DNA of 9,770 nt from an uncultured archaeon A07HN63 (GCA_000496215.1 KI543214.1:63441-73210), one strand, 5' to 3'. Positions 1 through 6,582 are shown, numbered from the stretch's first letter. Program-made: numbers and translations. The notes: a model not told the origin generated them from the letters alone.

Positions 1-69
1 GGCCGAACCCCGATAGTAGGACAAACTCAGGTGGCAGATAGCTGAATACTATGATATATCAGTATAGAA

Positions 70-76
70 TTTATAT
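70..76 (+). promoter_or_regulatory. TATA-like box for the gene at 99
   Basis: The sequence TTTATAT is centred about 26 bases before the ATG at 99. That is the spacing expected for an archaeal leaderless transcript, in which transcription starts at or next to the start codon. It is the main support for the gene at 99 being real. The surrounding DNA is AT-rich, so a chance match is possible. Confidence 0.4.
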
Positions 77-98
77 GTCGCACTGAAAGCAGTCATTC

Positions 99-458
99 AT
101 GACAATAAAATATATTATTCAGTTTTATGGGAAGGAAATGGGCGTGAGGGTTGAAAACGGGGGTGGCTGGCCTTACTGGAAAACTGTAAAAGTATTTCGC
201 TGTCCGTGGTATATCTCGGAGGACACACCCAAGCTGGATCACCGGTTTGAGCGAGTACGAACATCGGATATAGCGGAGGCTATATCGCGGGTCAACGAGC
301 ATCAGGTTATTACGAGTTTCACTACGAGCCAATGGCTCATGCAGCTACATCAAGATGTTAGGGCTGGTGATGGGCGATCGTACTTGGCACTTCGATTCGA
401 GGAGATGATAGCTCGTGATAGCAGCATCGTTCCCTTCTCCCAGAGTGCCGACTCGTGA
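99..458 (+). CDS. Hypothetical protein, accessory
   Basis: This is an open frame of 119 residues that I do not recognise. The protein has a Gly/Trp-rich N-terminal stretch (GGGWPYW near residues 21-27), one Cys in FRCPWY (near 35), and a helical-looking middle and C-terminal part with mixed charges. It shows no signal peptide, membrane helix or known motif. Codon third positions are far less GC-rich than in the genes after 800, and the protein lacks the acidic bias of its neighbours, which suggests recently acquired DNA. A TATA-like box at the leaderless distance supports the ATG at 99. A second in-frame ATG lies at 138. No co-directional partner is close. It could also be a chance frame in accessory DNA. 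Confidence 0.45.
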   Translation: MTIKYIIQFYGKEMGVRVENGGGWPYWKTVKVFRCPWYISEDTPKLDHRFERVRTSDIAEAISRVNEHQVITSFTTSQWLMQLHQDVRAGDGRSYLALRFEEMIARDSSIVPFSQSADS

Positions 459-638
459 CACGGTGTGGTAGCGCCGCCAGTTGTGCTTGTCGTCAACGTG
501 ATATACACTGCATTGGCTTGGTGCGTCGTCCGAAGCAGGCAGGGTAAATGGAAATCCGTGATGATGGTCCAGTATGACTACAGAGTGTAGAGTGACTATG
601 TGTGATGAGTTACCAGCCAACTTATACTGTGTGAGATG

Positions 639-654
639 ATGAATCAGGATTCAT
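639..654. repeat. Short palindrome (7-2-7)
   Basis: ATGAATC and GATTCAT form perfect 7-base arms around a 2-base centre. The element lies about 110 bases upstream of the DUF5805-like gene, outside any gene. It has the size of a dimeric regulator site, but there is one copy only and no known consensus to match, so a chance palindrome is quite possible. Confidence 0.25.
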
Positions 655-759
655 AATCCAGATCAAATAATATCGTCTGTATTGCTTGTAAATAAATATT
701 ATTCCGCTCAAATACCGGTAAATTTGTACTCAAAACACTGGTAGTCACGCGGCTAAGAG

Positions 760-767
760 CTTTTATC
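760..767 (+). promoter_or_regulatory. TATA-like box for the DUF5805-integrase module
   Basis: CTTTTATC is centred about 27 bases before the GTG at 791, the usual haloarchaeal distance to a leaderless start. This favours GTG 791 over the in-frame ATG at 815 as the start of the first gene in the module. Confidence 0.45.
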
Positions 768-790
768 CACTTAAATGCAATTAGATTGAA

Positions 791-1207
791 GTGGGTGCCG
801 AGCAAGTAACAGATATGGCCGCTGAGGCAGACTCCGAACAGACGAGTGTCGTCACATATGTCCCAGAACAGCAAAAAACTGAGTGGAAGCAGCACGCAGA
901 GGAGCTCGGGATGAGTCAGGCGGAGTTCGTCCGGACGATGGTCCAGGCTGGTCGCAAGGAGTTCACCATCACTGAACCCGACCGCGAGGAACCGGTATCT
1001 CCGGACACAGACCCTAGGGGTAGTGACCTCGAAACGCGGGTTCTCGACGCGCTCGAATCCGGTGAGGCACTCTCGTGGGACCAGCTCGTCGAGCGGCTCT
1101 CGACGGACTTCGAGGATCGGCTTGCGGACTGTCTCGAATCGCTACAGGCACAGAATCGCGTCCAGCACAGTGGCCGCGATGGCGGCTACACGACGATCGA
1201 CCAATGA
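791..1207 (+). CDS. DUF5805-like DNA-binding protein, integrase partner
   Basis: A 138-residue acidic protein in two parts. Residues about 18-56 (VVTYVPEQQKTEWKQHAEEL, then GMSQAEFVRTMVQAGR) look like a ribbon-helix-helix type module, as in the haloarchaeal DUF5805 family. Residues about 80-135 look like a small winged helix ending in a YTTID strand. A proline- and aspartate-rich linker joins them. The stop overlaps the next gene's start (ATGA at 1204-1207), so the two are translationally coupled. DUF5805 genes are commonly found beside tyrosine recombinases in haloarchaea, so a role as accessory or regulator of the recombinase is a fair inference. Start: GTG 791 fits a TATA box; ATG 815 (130 residues) fits the usual family N-terminus. 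Neither has a ribosome binding site. Confidence 0.75.
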   Translation: MGAEQVTDMAAEADSEQTSVVTYVPEQQKTEWKQHAEELGMSQAEFVRTMVQAGRKEFTITEPDREEPVSPDTDPRGSDLETRVLDALESGEALSWDQLVERLSTDFEDRLADCLESLQAQNRVQHSGRDGGYTTIDQ

Positions 1208-2259
1208 GCACCTCACCAGCTGACGAGGTTCCGGACGACCCCGTCGAGTATTTCCTCGAAGACCTCACCTATCAGGGTAAAACCGAGCGCACGCGGGAGG
1301 CCTACGGGCGCGTCCTCCGCCGGTTCGAAGCGTTTCTTGCCGATCCCGAGCACAACGCCACCGGCGAGCCGCTCACGCCGGGCGAGGCATCCCACCGCGA
1401 CTGCATGGCCTGGGTTCACGGGCTCCGCGATCAGGTTGGCGACAGCACGGTCGCCAGCTACGCCGCCTATCTCCACCGATTCTACGCCTATATGACGCAG
1501 GTCGGCGTCTTCGAGGCCAATCCGATGACACTCGTCGTCGAGGAGATGGACGAAACAATCGACAAGGATCCCTCACGCCGTGAGATCAGCATCGGAGAGA
1601 TGCGCCGGTTCGTGTCGGGGATTGCGCACCCACTCGACCGCGCGCTGATCGTGACGCTACTGAAAACCGGGATCCGGGTCGGGGAATGCTGCAACCTCGA
1701 TCTGCGGGATATCGCGCTCGATGACGCCGAAGTAGAGGCAGCGAGACCCACCTCGCCACGACCACAGGTCGATGGCCGACCGGACTCGATCTACGTCGAC
1801 AGCGATCCGGCTCGTGGCGAGATGCACAACGGCGAGGAACGCGATGCGTCTAACAAACGCAAGCGGGACACGGTGATTCCCGTCGATCGGGAGCTCAAGG
1901 CCGAACTCAAGCGCTGGCTGGCGATTCGGCCCGATAGTCAGTCGCCCGCTGAGCCGCTCTTTGTCTACACGGCGGGTGATTGGGGACAGCGGCTCACGCC
2001 GCGGGCCGTCCGCAACGTCGTCACCGACCACGCTCGTGCGGCTGGCTGGTACGAATCCGGCGGTTCCGCCGCCGACAATGTGACTCCGCATTATTTCCGG
2101 CACTTCTTCACCACGCATCTCCGTGATCGCACCGGTGACCGTGGCGTCGTCAAGTATCTCCGTGGCGACGTGGCTGATGACATCATCGACACATACACGC
2201 ACAACTGGGGTGGACAGGTCAGAGCAACCTACGAGGATAATATTTACTCTATTTTGTAG
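1204..2259 (+). CDS. Tyrosine recombinase (XerC/D-like integrase)
   Basis: A 351-residue site-specific recombinase. Residues about 14-115 form the SAM-like N-terminal core-binding domain (TREAYGRVLRRFEAFL and the SYAAYLHRFYAYM helix). Residues about 128-351 form the catalytic domain: Arg158 in TGIRVGE, a Lys in KRKRD (218-221), His296 and Arg299 in PHYFRH, and the probable nucleophile Tyr331 in DTYTH. The usual second His (GHS in XerD) appears to be Asp322 (RGDVADD). From memory, a similar RGD-type motif occurs in many haloarchaeal members, so this may be normal for the clade. The protein continues past the tyrosine with WGGQVRATYEDNIYSIL. The start at 1204 overlaps the upstream stop. No tRNA or direct-repeat att site is seen, so a chromosomal (non-mobile) role is as likely as integration of an element. 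Confidence 0.88.
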   Translation: MSTSPADEVPDDPVEYFLEDLTYQGKTERTREAYGRVLRRFEAFLADPEHNATGEPLTPGEASHRDCMAWVHGLRDQVGDSTVASYAAYLHRFYAYMTQVGVFEANPMTLVVEEMDETIDKDPSRREISIGEMRRFVSGIAHPLDRALIVTLLKTGIRVGECCNLDLRDIALDDAEVEAARPTSPRPQVDGRPDSIYVDSDPARGEMHNGEERDASNKRKRDTVIPVDRELKAELKRWLAIRPDSQSPAEPLFVYTAGDWGQRLTPRAVRNVVTDHARAAGWYESGGSAADNVTPHYFRHFFTTHLRDRTGDRGVVKYLRGDVADDIIDTYTHNWGGQVRATYEDNIYSIL

Positions 2260-2439
2260 TGAAACAAAATATCGCCGAATAGCAGGGCTGTCCGTCATGG
2301 AACTAATAAAGTATATAATGCTATATCAAATTCTTCGCGTATCGCCCGCCAATGAGTCCCCGTCTGACCACTCACAGCCGAAGACAGCCCGGACACAGCT
2401 GCGATGGATTTATTAACAACTGTCGACTTCAAATAAACA
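2260..2439. other. AT-rich spacer between recombinase and ZIP-like gene
   Basis: These 180 bases hold a strong TATA-like run around 2309-2320 (AAGTATATAATG) that points at no convincing gene, and an 8-base inverted pair, GGGCTGTC at 2285-2292 and GACAGCCC at 2383-2390. A 32-codon frame at 2352-2450 follows the TATA run but overlaps the next gene's start and has no recognisable content. A small RNA or the trace of a lost insertion are possibilities; nothing here decides between them. Confidence 0.3.
2409..2415 (+). promoter_or_regulatory. TATA-like box for the ZIP-like gene
   Basis: TTTATTA is centred about 28 bases before the GTG at 2440. This fits a leaderless transcript starting at the GTG and supports that unusual start codon. 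Confidence 0.5.
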
Positions 2440-3342
2440 GTGACTGCTAACAGTCGTAGTAAACTTATTAATACGGTGCTTTCGGCCGGCGGGATCGGCA
2501 GCGTTGCGACCGTGGTTCTCGCGGCCCTGTCCGTTGCCGTCGTCGGAACCGTTCAGTTTGGAATCGGCGATATCGGGACCGCCGTCTGGAAAGTGGTCGT
2601 CATAAGCTGGGTCGCGTTCGGGGCGATGGTCGCTGGTACGTGGGCCGGGGGCCGCGCAAACGAGACCGATCCCTTCGGGCTCGTGTGGGGGTACGGCCTC
2701 GCCAGCGGCGCGATGATCATGAGTGCCGCCATGTTCCTTGTCCCGCAGGCCATCGGACTCGGTGCTGGGGCCGGCACCCCACGAGCCGGGGGAATCGGGC
2801 TTGCACTCGGCGTCGTGGTCGGCTACAGCGCACACACGGTCGGCCACCGGCTCACCCACATCGAGTTTCCGATCGATATCACGGCCGCCCAGATCACGGT
2901 CCACGCGCTGGCCGCGGGGGCGATCATCGGTCTCGTCTACAACTCGATGCCATCGCTCGGCTTCCTGCTTGGCCTTGCTATCGTCTCACACAAGGGGCCA
3001 GCCGGCTACGCCGCCGCTCGCCGCCTCCAGCGAGATGGCTACGACACCGCGATCCTGCTGTTGCCGGCCGCCGGAGTCGGACTGACGGCAGTTCCGTCGG
3101 CGCTGATACCAATTCCCACACAGCCGGTGGTCAACGCCGTGGTCTTCGGCTTCGCCGCCGGGATCTTTCTCCACGTGGCGATGGATTTCCTGCCGAAGTG
3201 TGAAACCGGCAGCGAGATCGATCAGGTCGTCTCGGTCGAGGCGAACTCACACGCGCTGCTCGATCAGCTTCGCACACACGCCGTGGGTAGCACACTCGTT
3301 GGGGGTCTCACCGTCGTGGTGGCGTGGATCATCGTCGCCTGA
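2440..3342 (+). CDS. ZIP-family metal transporter-like membrane protein
   Basis: A 300-residue polytopic membrane protein with about eight hydrophobic segments (near 18-40, 50-70, 82-107, 117-135, 150-170, 172-192, 205-225, 230-252, 282-300). ZIP hallmarks are visible: GLASGAMIMSAAMFLVPQA (86-104) resembles the second helix, His155 in VHALAAG the fourth, His184 in SHKGPAG the fifth, and FLHVAMDFLP (243-252) the helix after it. ZIP proteins move divalent cations such as Zn2+ into the cytoplasm. The canonical HNxPEG and HxxPEG motifs read HALAAG and HKGPAG here, so the Asn and both Glu ligands are missing and transport is uncertain. The start is a GTG with a TATA box at the leaderless distance; no other start precedes the first helix. 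It is a single-gene unit with its own promoter. Confidence 0.75.
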   Translation: MTANSRSKLINTVLSAGGIGSVATVVLAALSVAVVGTVQFGIGDIGTAVWKVVVISWVAFGAMVAGTWAGGRANETDPFGLVWGYGLASGAMIMSAAMFLVPQAIGLGAGAGTPRAGGIGLALGVVVGYSAHTVGHRLTHIEFPIDITAAQITVHALAAGAIIGLVYNSMPSLGFLLGLAIVSHKGPAGYAAARRLQRDGYDTAILLLPAAGVGLTAVPSALIPIPTQPVVNAVVFGFAAGIFLHVAMDFLPKCETGSEIDQVVSVEANSHALLDQLRTHAVGSTLVGGLTVVVAWIIVA

Positions 3343-3365
3343 TCGCGAGAGTGCCGACAGCGAAG

Positions 3366-3371
3366 TCTTTA
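3366..3371 (+). promoter_or_regulatory. TATA-like box for the redox gene pair
   Basis: TCTTTA is centred about 30 bases before the ATG at 3399, in the 56-base gap after the ZIP-like gene. It is a weak match, but the spacing fits a leaderless start and a separate transcript for the two redox genes. Confidence 0.35.
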
Positions 3372-3398
3372 CCCCTGTCTCACACCAATCGGAAGATA

Positions 3399-3668
3399 AT
3401 GACCGACTCAGGAGAGAAACCTGCGATCACCCTCTACCGATTGCAGGCCTGTCCGTTCTGTGAGCGCGTCGTCCGCAAACTGGCCGACTACGGGCTCGAC
3501 TACCGCTCCCGGTTCGTCGAGCCGATGCACTCTGATCGCAACGCTGTCAAGCGTCTCAGCGGGGCCCGCACGGTACCCGCAATCGTTGACGAAAACACCG
3601 GTGTCACCATGTCAGAAAGCGGGAATATCGTCGAGTACCTGGACAAAACGTACGGGAGTGAGAGCTGA
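3399..3668 (+). CDS. Glutaredoxin / GST N-terminal domain protein
   Basis: An 89-residue single-domain thioredoxin-fold protein. It has the redox motif C18-P-F-C21 after the first strand (ITLYRLQACPFC), the cis-proline TVP (58-60), and a GST-like SES motif (72-74) leading into GNIVEYLDKTYG. Both cysteines are present, so dithiol-disulfide exchange on cytoplasmic substrates is likely. Haloarchaea use gamma-glutamylcysteine rather than glutathione, so that thiol is the probable reductant (family knowledge, not seen here). The start at 3399 gives the typical short glutaredoxin length, and upstream in-frame codons do not add domain sequence. The stop shares a base with the next gene's ATG (TGATG, 3666-3670), so the two proteins are probably made together and may work together. 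Confidence 0.85.
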   Translation: MTDSGEKPAITLYRLQACPFCERVVRKLADYGLDYRSRFVEPMHSDRNAVKRLSGARTVPAIVDENTGVTMSESGNIVEYLDKTYGSES

Positions 3669-4207
3669 TGGAGCTCGATTTCGATATCATCGACCTGCCC
3701 GACACCGATCATCCGACTGCCGGCGACGAGGCGCCCGGGTTCACCCGCCCGCTGGTCACCGACGAGTACTGGGAAGATGTATCACTATCCTCGCTGATCG
3801 AGGACGACCCGGTCTTGCTGGTCTGCTATCCGATGAACGGCGCGTTTCCGGCGACCTACATCTGGAACGAACTCCGCGACCGGGATTTCGAGGCTACCTA
3901 CGAGGTAAACGTCGTCGGGCTCTCGGTGTCGTCGCCCTACGAACATACGACGTTCATCGAGGAACGCGGAATCGATGCGGGGCTGTTCAGTGACCCACAG
4001 AACGGTGTTGCCGAGGCCTACGATGTGGTCAACGATCTCGACGGCATGGCCAACGTGAGCGAGCCGCGTCCGGCGGTCTTCCTCATCGATTCGACCCAGA
4101 CGGTGCGATACGCCTGGGTCGCCCAGCAGTGGCCAGATTTCCCGCCCTACGACGCTATCGAGGACGCACTGGCCGACAACTGCGAGATGAAGCCACTGGA
4201 ATCGTAG
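3668..4207 (+). CDS. Peroxiredoxin-fold (redoxin) protein lacking the peroxidatic Cys
   Basis: A 179-residue protein with the AhpC/TSA-type layout: GDEAPGFTRPLV (19-30), strand and motif LLVCYPMNGAFPATYIWNEL (50-69), VVGLSVSSPYEHTTFIEERG (82-101), FSDPQNGVAEAYDV (107-120), and RPAVFLID (134-141) with the conserved Arg134. In active peroxiredoxins the segment after YP reads PxxxTxxC. Here it is PMNGAFPA (55-62), so Ala59 replaces Thr and Ala62 replaces the peroxidatic Cys. Only Cys53 and Cys172 remain. It is therefore probably not a standard peroxidase; a binding or chaperone role, or use of Cys53, is inference. It is translationally coupled to the upstream glutaredoxin. No frameshift is visible, so this is a substitution and not gene decay. 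Confidence 0.8.
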   Translation: MELDFDIIDLPDTDHPTAGDEAPGFTRPLVTDEYWEDVSLSSLIEDDPVLLVCYPMNGAFPATYIWNELRDRDFEATYEVNVVGLSVSSPYEHTTFIEERGIDAGLFSDPQNGVAEAYDVVNDLDGMANVSEPRPAVFLIDSTQTVRYAWVAQQWPDFPPYDAIEDALADNCEMKPLES

Positions 4208-4252
4208 GCCGAAACGCTCATTCTGGTACCAACCGATAGTTGCTATATACAT

Positions 4253-4810
4253 ATGCGCGTGAAAGACTGGCAGGATATCCTCTCGGAGGTCACAGAGAGC
4301 AACCGCGATCCCGAGGGCTGGCGGGCCGTGGCCGGCCAGCGGGCCACCGGCGTCGGCGAGGACCTCTATCTCGGCCACCCCAGCGGCGGTGTCTACCACC
4401 TGAAGACCTATACGAAAAATCCGTCCGAACTCCGTGGCGTCGGCACGCAGGTCGCCCGCAAGGTCGACGAGGATATCGCGCCCCTGTTCCCGCGTCGCGA
4501 CGAGGAGGAAGCGGGCCGCTTTGCCGTTCAGGAGGCCCCTGAGGACGAACGAGAGGCGAAATCGATGGCGAGCCGACTGGAAGAGACGATTCAGGCCCAC
4601 GCCGACGCCGACACCGACCCCGATGCGTTCTTCAGCGACGTGATGGACGCCGTCGATAGCCCGGCGTTCGGCCCGATGGAGTACGAGCTAAGCGAGCGGC
4701 CGGATCGACTCGACGACCTCTCGGAGACCTTCGAGGACGCCGAGAGCCTGCTCAACAGCGAACTCGACGAGCTCATTGAGGATGACGATGTCGGCCGCGG
4801 CTTCCACTGA
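4253..4810 (+). CDS. Conserved haloarchaeal hypothetical protein
   Basis: A 185-residue, very acidic soluble protein. The N-terminal half (1-80) has a compact, strand-rich look, with WRAVAGQRATGVGEDLYLG, GGVYHLKTYTKNP and RGVGTQVARKVDEDI, ending in PLFPRR. A charged linker follows, then a helical C-terminal half (105-180), with SPAFGPMEYE and a Glu/Asp-rich tail that ends in VGRGFH. The composition is typical of salt-adapted cytoplasmic proteins. I believe similar proteins are widespread in haloarchaea, but I know no function and no catalytic motif is visible. It has no membrane segment or signal peptide. TATATA lies directly before the ATG, too close to act as its own TATA box, and no clear ribosome binding site is seen, so the promoter is unresolved. 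It lies 45 bases after the redox pair. Confidence 0.8.
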   Translation: MRVKDWQDILSEVTESNRDPEGWRAVAGQRATGVGEDLYLGHPSGGVYHLKTYTKNPSELRGVGTQVARKVDEDIAPLFPRRDEEEAGRFAVQEAPEDEREAKSMASRLEETIQAHADADTDPDAFFSDVMDAVDSPAFGPMEYELSERPDRLDDLSETFEDAESLLNSELDELIEDDDVGRGFH

Positions 4811-4833
4811 GCCCTCGTGCCAGCAAATCGAGG

Positions 4834-4839
4834 TTTTCA
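4834..4839 (+). promoter_or_regulatory. TATA-like box for the SnoaL-like gene
   Basis: TTTTCA, within GAGGTTTTCAAG, is centred about 28 bases before the ATG at 4865. Together with the family N-terminus it supports that start over the in-frame GTG at 4817. Confidence 0.45.
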
Positions 4840-4864
4840 AGCCCCCTGCGGTCGACTGCCCGGT

Positions 4865-5287
4865 ATGAAGCAGGATGCGGAAGCGACGATCAGGGCGTAT
4901 TACGACGCGCTCCGGGCCGGCGAGCCCCTGTCACCGTTCTTTCTGGAGTCGCTCGCCACCGTGAAGGTCAGCCTCAGCGAGCGGTTCTCTGGCTATCCGG
5001 ATATCGCCGACGAGCTCTCCGAGCAGTCCGCGATGACCACGGAGTGGACCGTCGAGAGTGCCGATCTTTCGGTGACGACACGCGACGACTACGGCTGGTT
5101 TGACGACGAGGTGACGATGGCGTGGACGAATACCCGGGTCGATACCGACCACGAGTTCGATACCCGCTGGACCGGGACGCTCGAGGCCAACGAGTCAGAT
5201 GGCACGTGGCAGTTCGTCACGATGCACGTGTCGACGGCGGCCGAGGAACTTCAGAATGACGACGCACTCTTCGATTTTGATCCCTGA
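4865..5287 (+). CDS. SnoaL-like / NTF2-fold protein
   Basis: A 140-residue protein with the order expected of the NTF2-like (SnoaL_3 / DUF4440-type) fold: an N-terminal helix (EATIRAYYDALRAGEPLSPF, 6-25), the SERFSGY turn, and then strands at about 58-70 (TTEWTVESADLSV), 76-90 (YGWFDDEVTMAWTNT), 96-107 (HEFDTRWTGTLE) and 113-124 (GTWQFVTMHVST). Members are small cone-shaped domains that bind or convert small ligands or act as dimerisation units; no specific reaction can be read from this sequence. The start at 4865 removes 16 residues that do not fit the family and is backed by a TATA box. The stop overlaps the next gene's ATG (TGATG), so it heads a two-gene unit. Confidence 0.8.
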   Translation: MKQDAEATIRAYYDALRAGEPLSPFFLESLATVKVSLSERFSGYPDIADELSEQSAMTTEWTVESADLSVTTRDDYGWFDDEVTMAWTNTRVDTDHEFDTRWTGTLEANESDGTWQFVTMHVSTAAEELQNDDALFDFDP

Positions 5288-5517
5288 TGGTCGGATCGAG
5301 TCTGTCTGACGACGAGAGGGAAACCGCCAACGCCCGGCTCAAAATCGGGTTTGTCGTTCTTGTCGCGGGCTCGATGTCGCTGATGGCACTCCAGACAGAT
5401 CCGACACCGGTTCAGCTGGTTGCTGTCTTTGCTGTCGGTATCGGTATCGGTGTCGCTCTCCTGTGGTTTGTGCTTCGTAATCTGCAGCAGTATCGCTCGA
5501 CCCTCAGAAATCGCTGA
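5287..5517 (+). CDS. Small two-helix membrane protein
   Basis: A 76-residue protein I cannot name. A short polar N-terminus (1-18) precedes two hydrophobic helices, about 20-38 (IGFVVLVAGSMSLMALQ) and 43-64 (LVAVFAVGIGIGVALLWFVL), joined by a short TDPTP loop, with a basic tail RNLQQYRSTLRNR. The charge pattern suggests that both ends face the cytoplasm. The GIGIGV stretch comes from a triplicated 6-base unit (GGTATC-like) in the DNA. It starts on the last base of the upstream stop codon, so its translation is coupled to the SnoaL-like gene; a functional link is plausible but unproven. Its 3' end converges on the metallopeptidase gene with only 16 bases between them. Confidence 0.7.
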   Translation: MVGSSLSDDERETANARLKIGFVVLVAGSMSLMALQTDPTPVQLVAVFAVGIGIGVALLWFVLRNLQQYRSTLRNR

Positions 5518-5533
5518 CCGGTGGGAACAGGGA

Positions 5534-6484
5534 TCAGGGATCGACGCGCTGAAGCCACTGTTCTGGCGCGTCGAGTTCGTCGTCGGTTGGCAGATTATCG
5601 GCCGTCTCCCAGACCGCGCTGGCCGCAGTGAGCCCACGTCTGTCGGCGACTTCGGCGAAGAACGCCGCCCCACGTTCGTACTGCTCGCGTTTGAGTTTCA
5701 GCCCGAGTAACCGGCTCATGAGCTGTCGAAGCGGGCCGCCGCTCGACCGGCGCGCATCGACCTTCTCGCGGAGGTCGGCGTACTCGTCGTCGAAGGCTCG
5801 ATCCATCAACAGCTCGGCGTACCCCTCAACCGCGGTCATCGCCGCCATCAGCTCGTTCAGCTGGTCGGTATCGAACTCGCCATCCGAGAGGGCTGTCACG
5901 CTATCAGTCATCCGGGATTCGAGATACGTCGACAGCCACGGTGCGGCATCGAATTCGGCTGCGTGAGCCACCTCGTGAAACGCGATCCAGCGACGAAATC
6001 GCGGGTAATCGACATCAAGCTCCGCCGCAACACGGCGGATGTTCGGCCGCAGGAAGTACAGCGCGTGCTCGTCGCTATCGGCCAACAGGAGCGGGTCGTA
6101 CTGACCCATCACGTTGCGGCCGAGAAACCCCAGCGTCAGCGCCATTGTCGCGCTGTTGAGCGTTCGGGAAACCGTCGGCAACGCGACCGGCATCGAATCG
6201 AGCGGCTCGACGGCGCGCCGAAACGTCTCGATGTTGGCGTCGATCCAGTGGTGGCGATGCTGGATTTCGATTCTGTCCGGCAGGTCGAACTCGATGCCGC
6301 CGACCGACCGGAGTCGATCACGTGCATCCCGGACATCCTCGCGGTAGCCGGCCTGCTCGCCGGCGTCGAGTGAGAGGTCGCCTTTCGGCGTCCCGGCCTT
6401 CGCGGCGGCGGCCACGCTCTCCCAGTCGATGATGCCCTCATCGCCGGTGTCGGTAACCGCCTGCACGCTACGAAAGAGGTCCAT
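5534..6484 (-). CDS. DUF2342-type zinc-dependent metallopeptidase
   Basis: A 316-residue soluble, acidic protein with a zincin motif, H170-E171-V-A-H174 in IAFHEVAHAAEF, and a downstream VEGYAELLMD (219-228), whose Glu220 or Glu224 could be the third zinc ligand. Upstream come WESVAAAAKAGTP, IEFDLPDRIEIQHRHHWIDAN and FLGRNVMGQYDPLLL, then ALYFLRPNIRRVAAELDVD. This layout fits the DUF2342 family (TIGR03624/TIGR03883, the latter labelled coenzyme F420 biosynthesis-associated). The substrate is unknown, and no F420 gene is nearby. I chose ATG 6484 (MDLFRSVQAV) over an in-frame ATG at 6553 because the family starts there and a TATA-like box lies about 24 bases before it; the longer start would add 23 unrelated residues. 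The gene has its own promoter and converges with the membrane-protein gene. Confidence 0.82.
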   Translation of the reverse strand: MDLFRSVQAVTDTGDEGIIDWESVAAAAKAGTPKGDLSLDAGEQAGYREDVRDARDRLRSVGGIEFDLPDRIEIQHRHHWIDANIETFRRAVEPLDSMPVALPTVSRTLNSATMALTLGFLGRNVMGQYDPLLLADSDEHALYFLRPNIRRVAAELDVDYPRFRRWIAFHEVAHAAEFDAAPWLSTYLESRMTDSVTALSDGEFDTDQLNELMAAMTAVEGYAELLMDRAFDDEYADLREKVDARRSSGGPLRQLMSRLLGLKLKREQYERGAAFFAEVADRRGLTAASAVWETADNLPTDDELDAPEQWLQRVDP

Positions 6485-6504
6485 AAAGTTGGTCAGGCAG
6501 CTGT

Positions 6505-6511
6505 AAGTAAA
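6505..6511 (-). promoter_or_regulatory. TATA-like box for the metallopeptidase
   Basis: Read on the minus strand, TTTACTT is centred about 24 bases before the ATG at 6484. It lies inside the longer reading frame, which argues that the shorter protein is the real product. Confidence 0.4.
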
Positions 6512-6582
6512 GTCCTTGTGCGCCTGCATCCCCGGGGGTGAGAGGGTTTCCATTCAGGAATACGCAGCCGCTCTGTCTGGGG

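Larger units (their letters stand above)
459..790. other. AT-rich intergenic stretch without a convincing gene
   Basis: I find no supportable gene on either strand in these 332 bases. The stretch holds a short palindrome at 639-654 (7-base arms ATGAATC/GATTCAT, 2-base centre), an AT-only inverted repeat with 8-base arms at 666-673 and 696-703, and the promoter of the gene at 791 at its right end. No tRNA or attachment-site duplication is visible, although a recombinase gene lies just downstream. Confidence 0.5.

Noticed and set aside
1..45. Possible C-terminal tail of a gene entering from the left (14 codons ending in TGA at 43-45)
   Set aside because: It is too short to recognise, and the other frames also close quickly; there is nothing to support coding.
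666..703. AT-only inverted repeat (AATAATAT / ATATTATT)
   Set aside because: Arms made only of A and T in AT-rich DNA arise readily by chance, with no T-run or gene end beside them.
2285..2390. GGGCTGTC / GACAGCCC as terminal repeats of a small mobile element
   Set aside because: Arms are only 8 bases, no target-site duplication is seen, and there is no second copy in the window.
2352..2450. 32-codon frame after a strong TATA-like run
   Set aside because: It overlaps the ZIP-like start, has no recognisable composition or motif, and may be chance.
5420..5710. Plus-strand frame across the convergent gene ends
   Set aside because: It is antisense to the metallopeptidase and out of frame with the membrane protein; the true frames have better composition and family matches.
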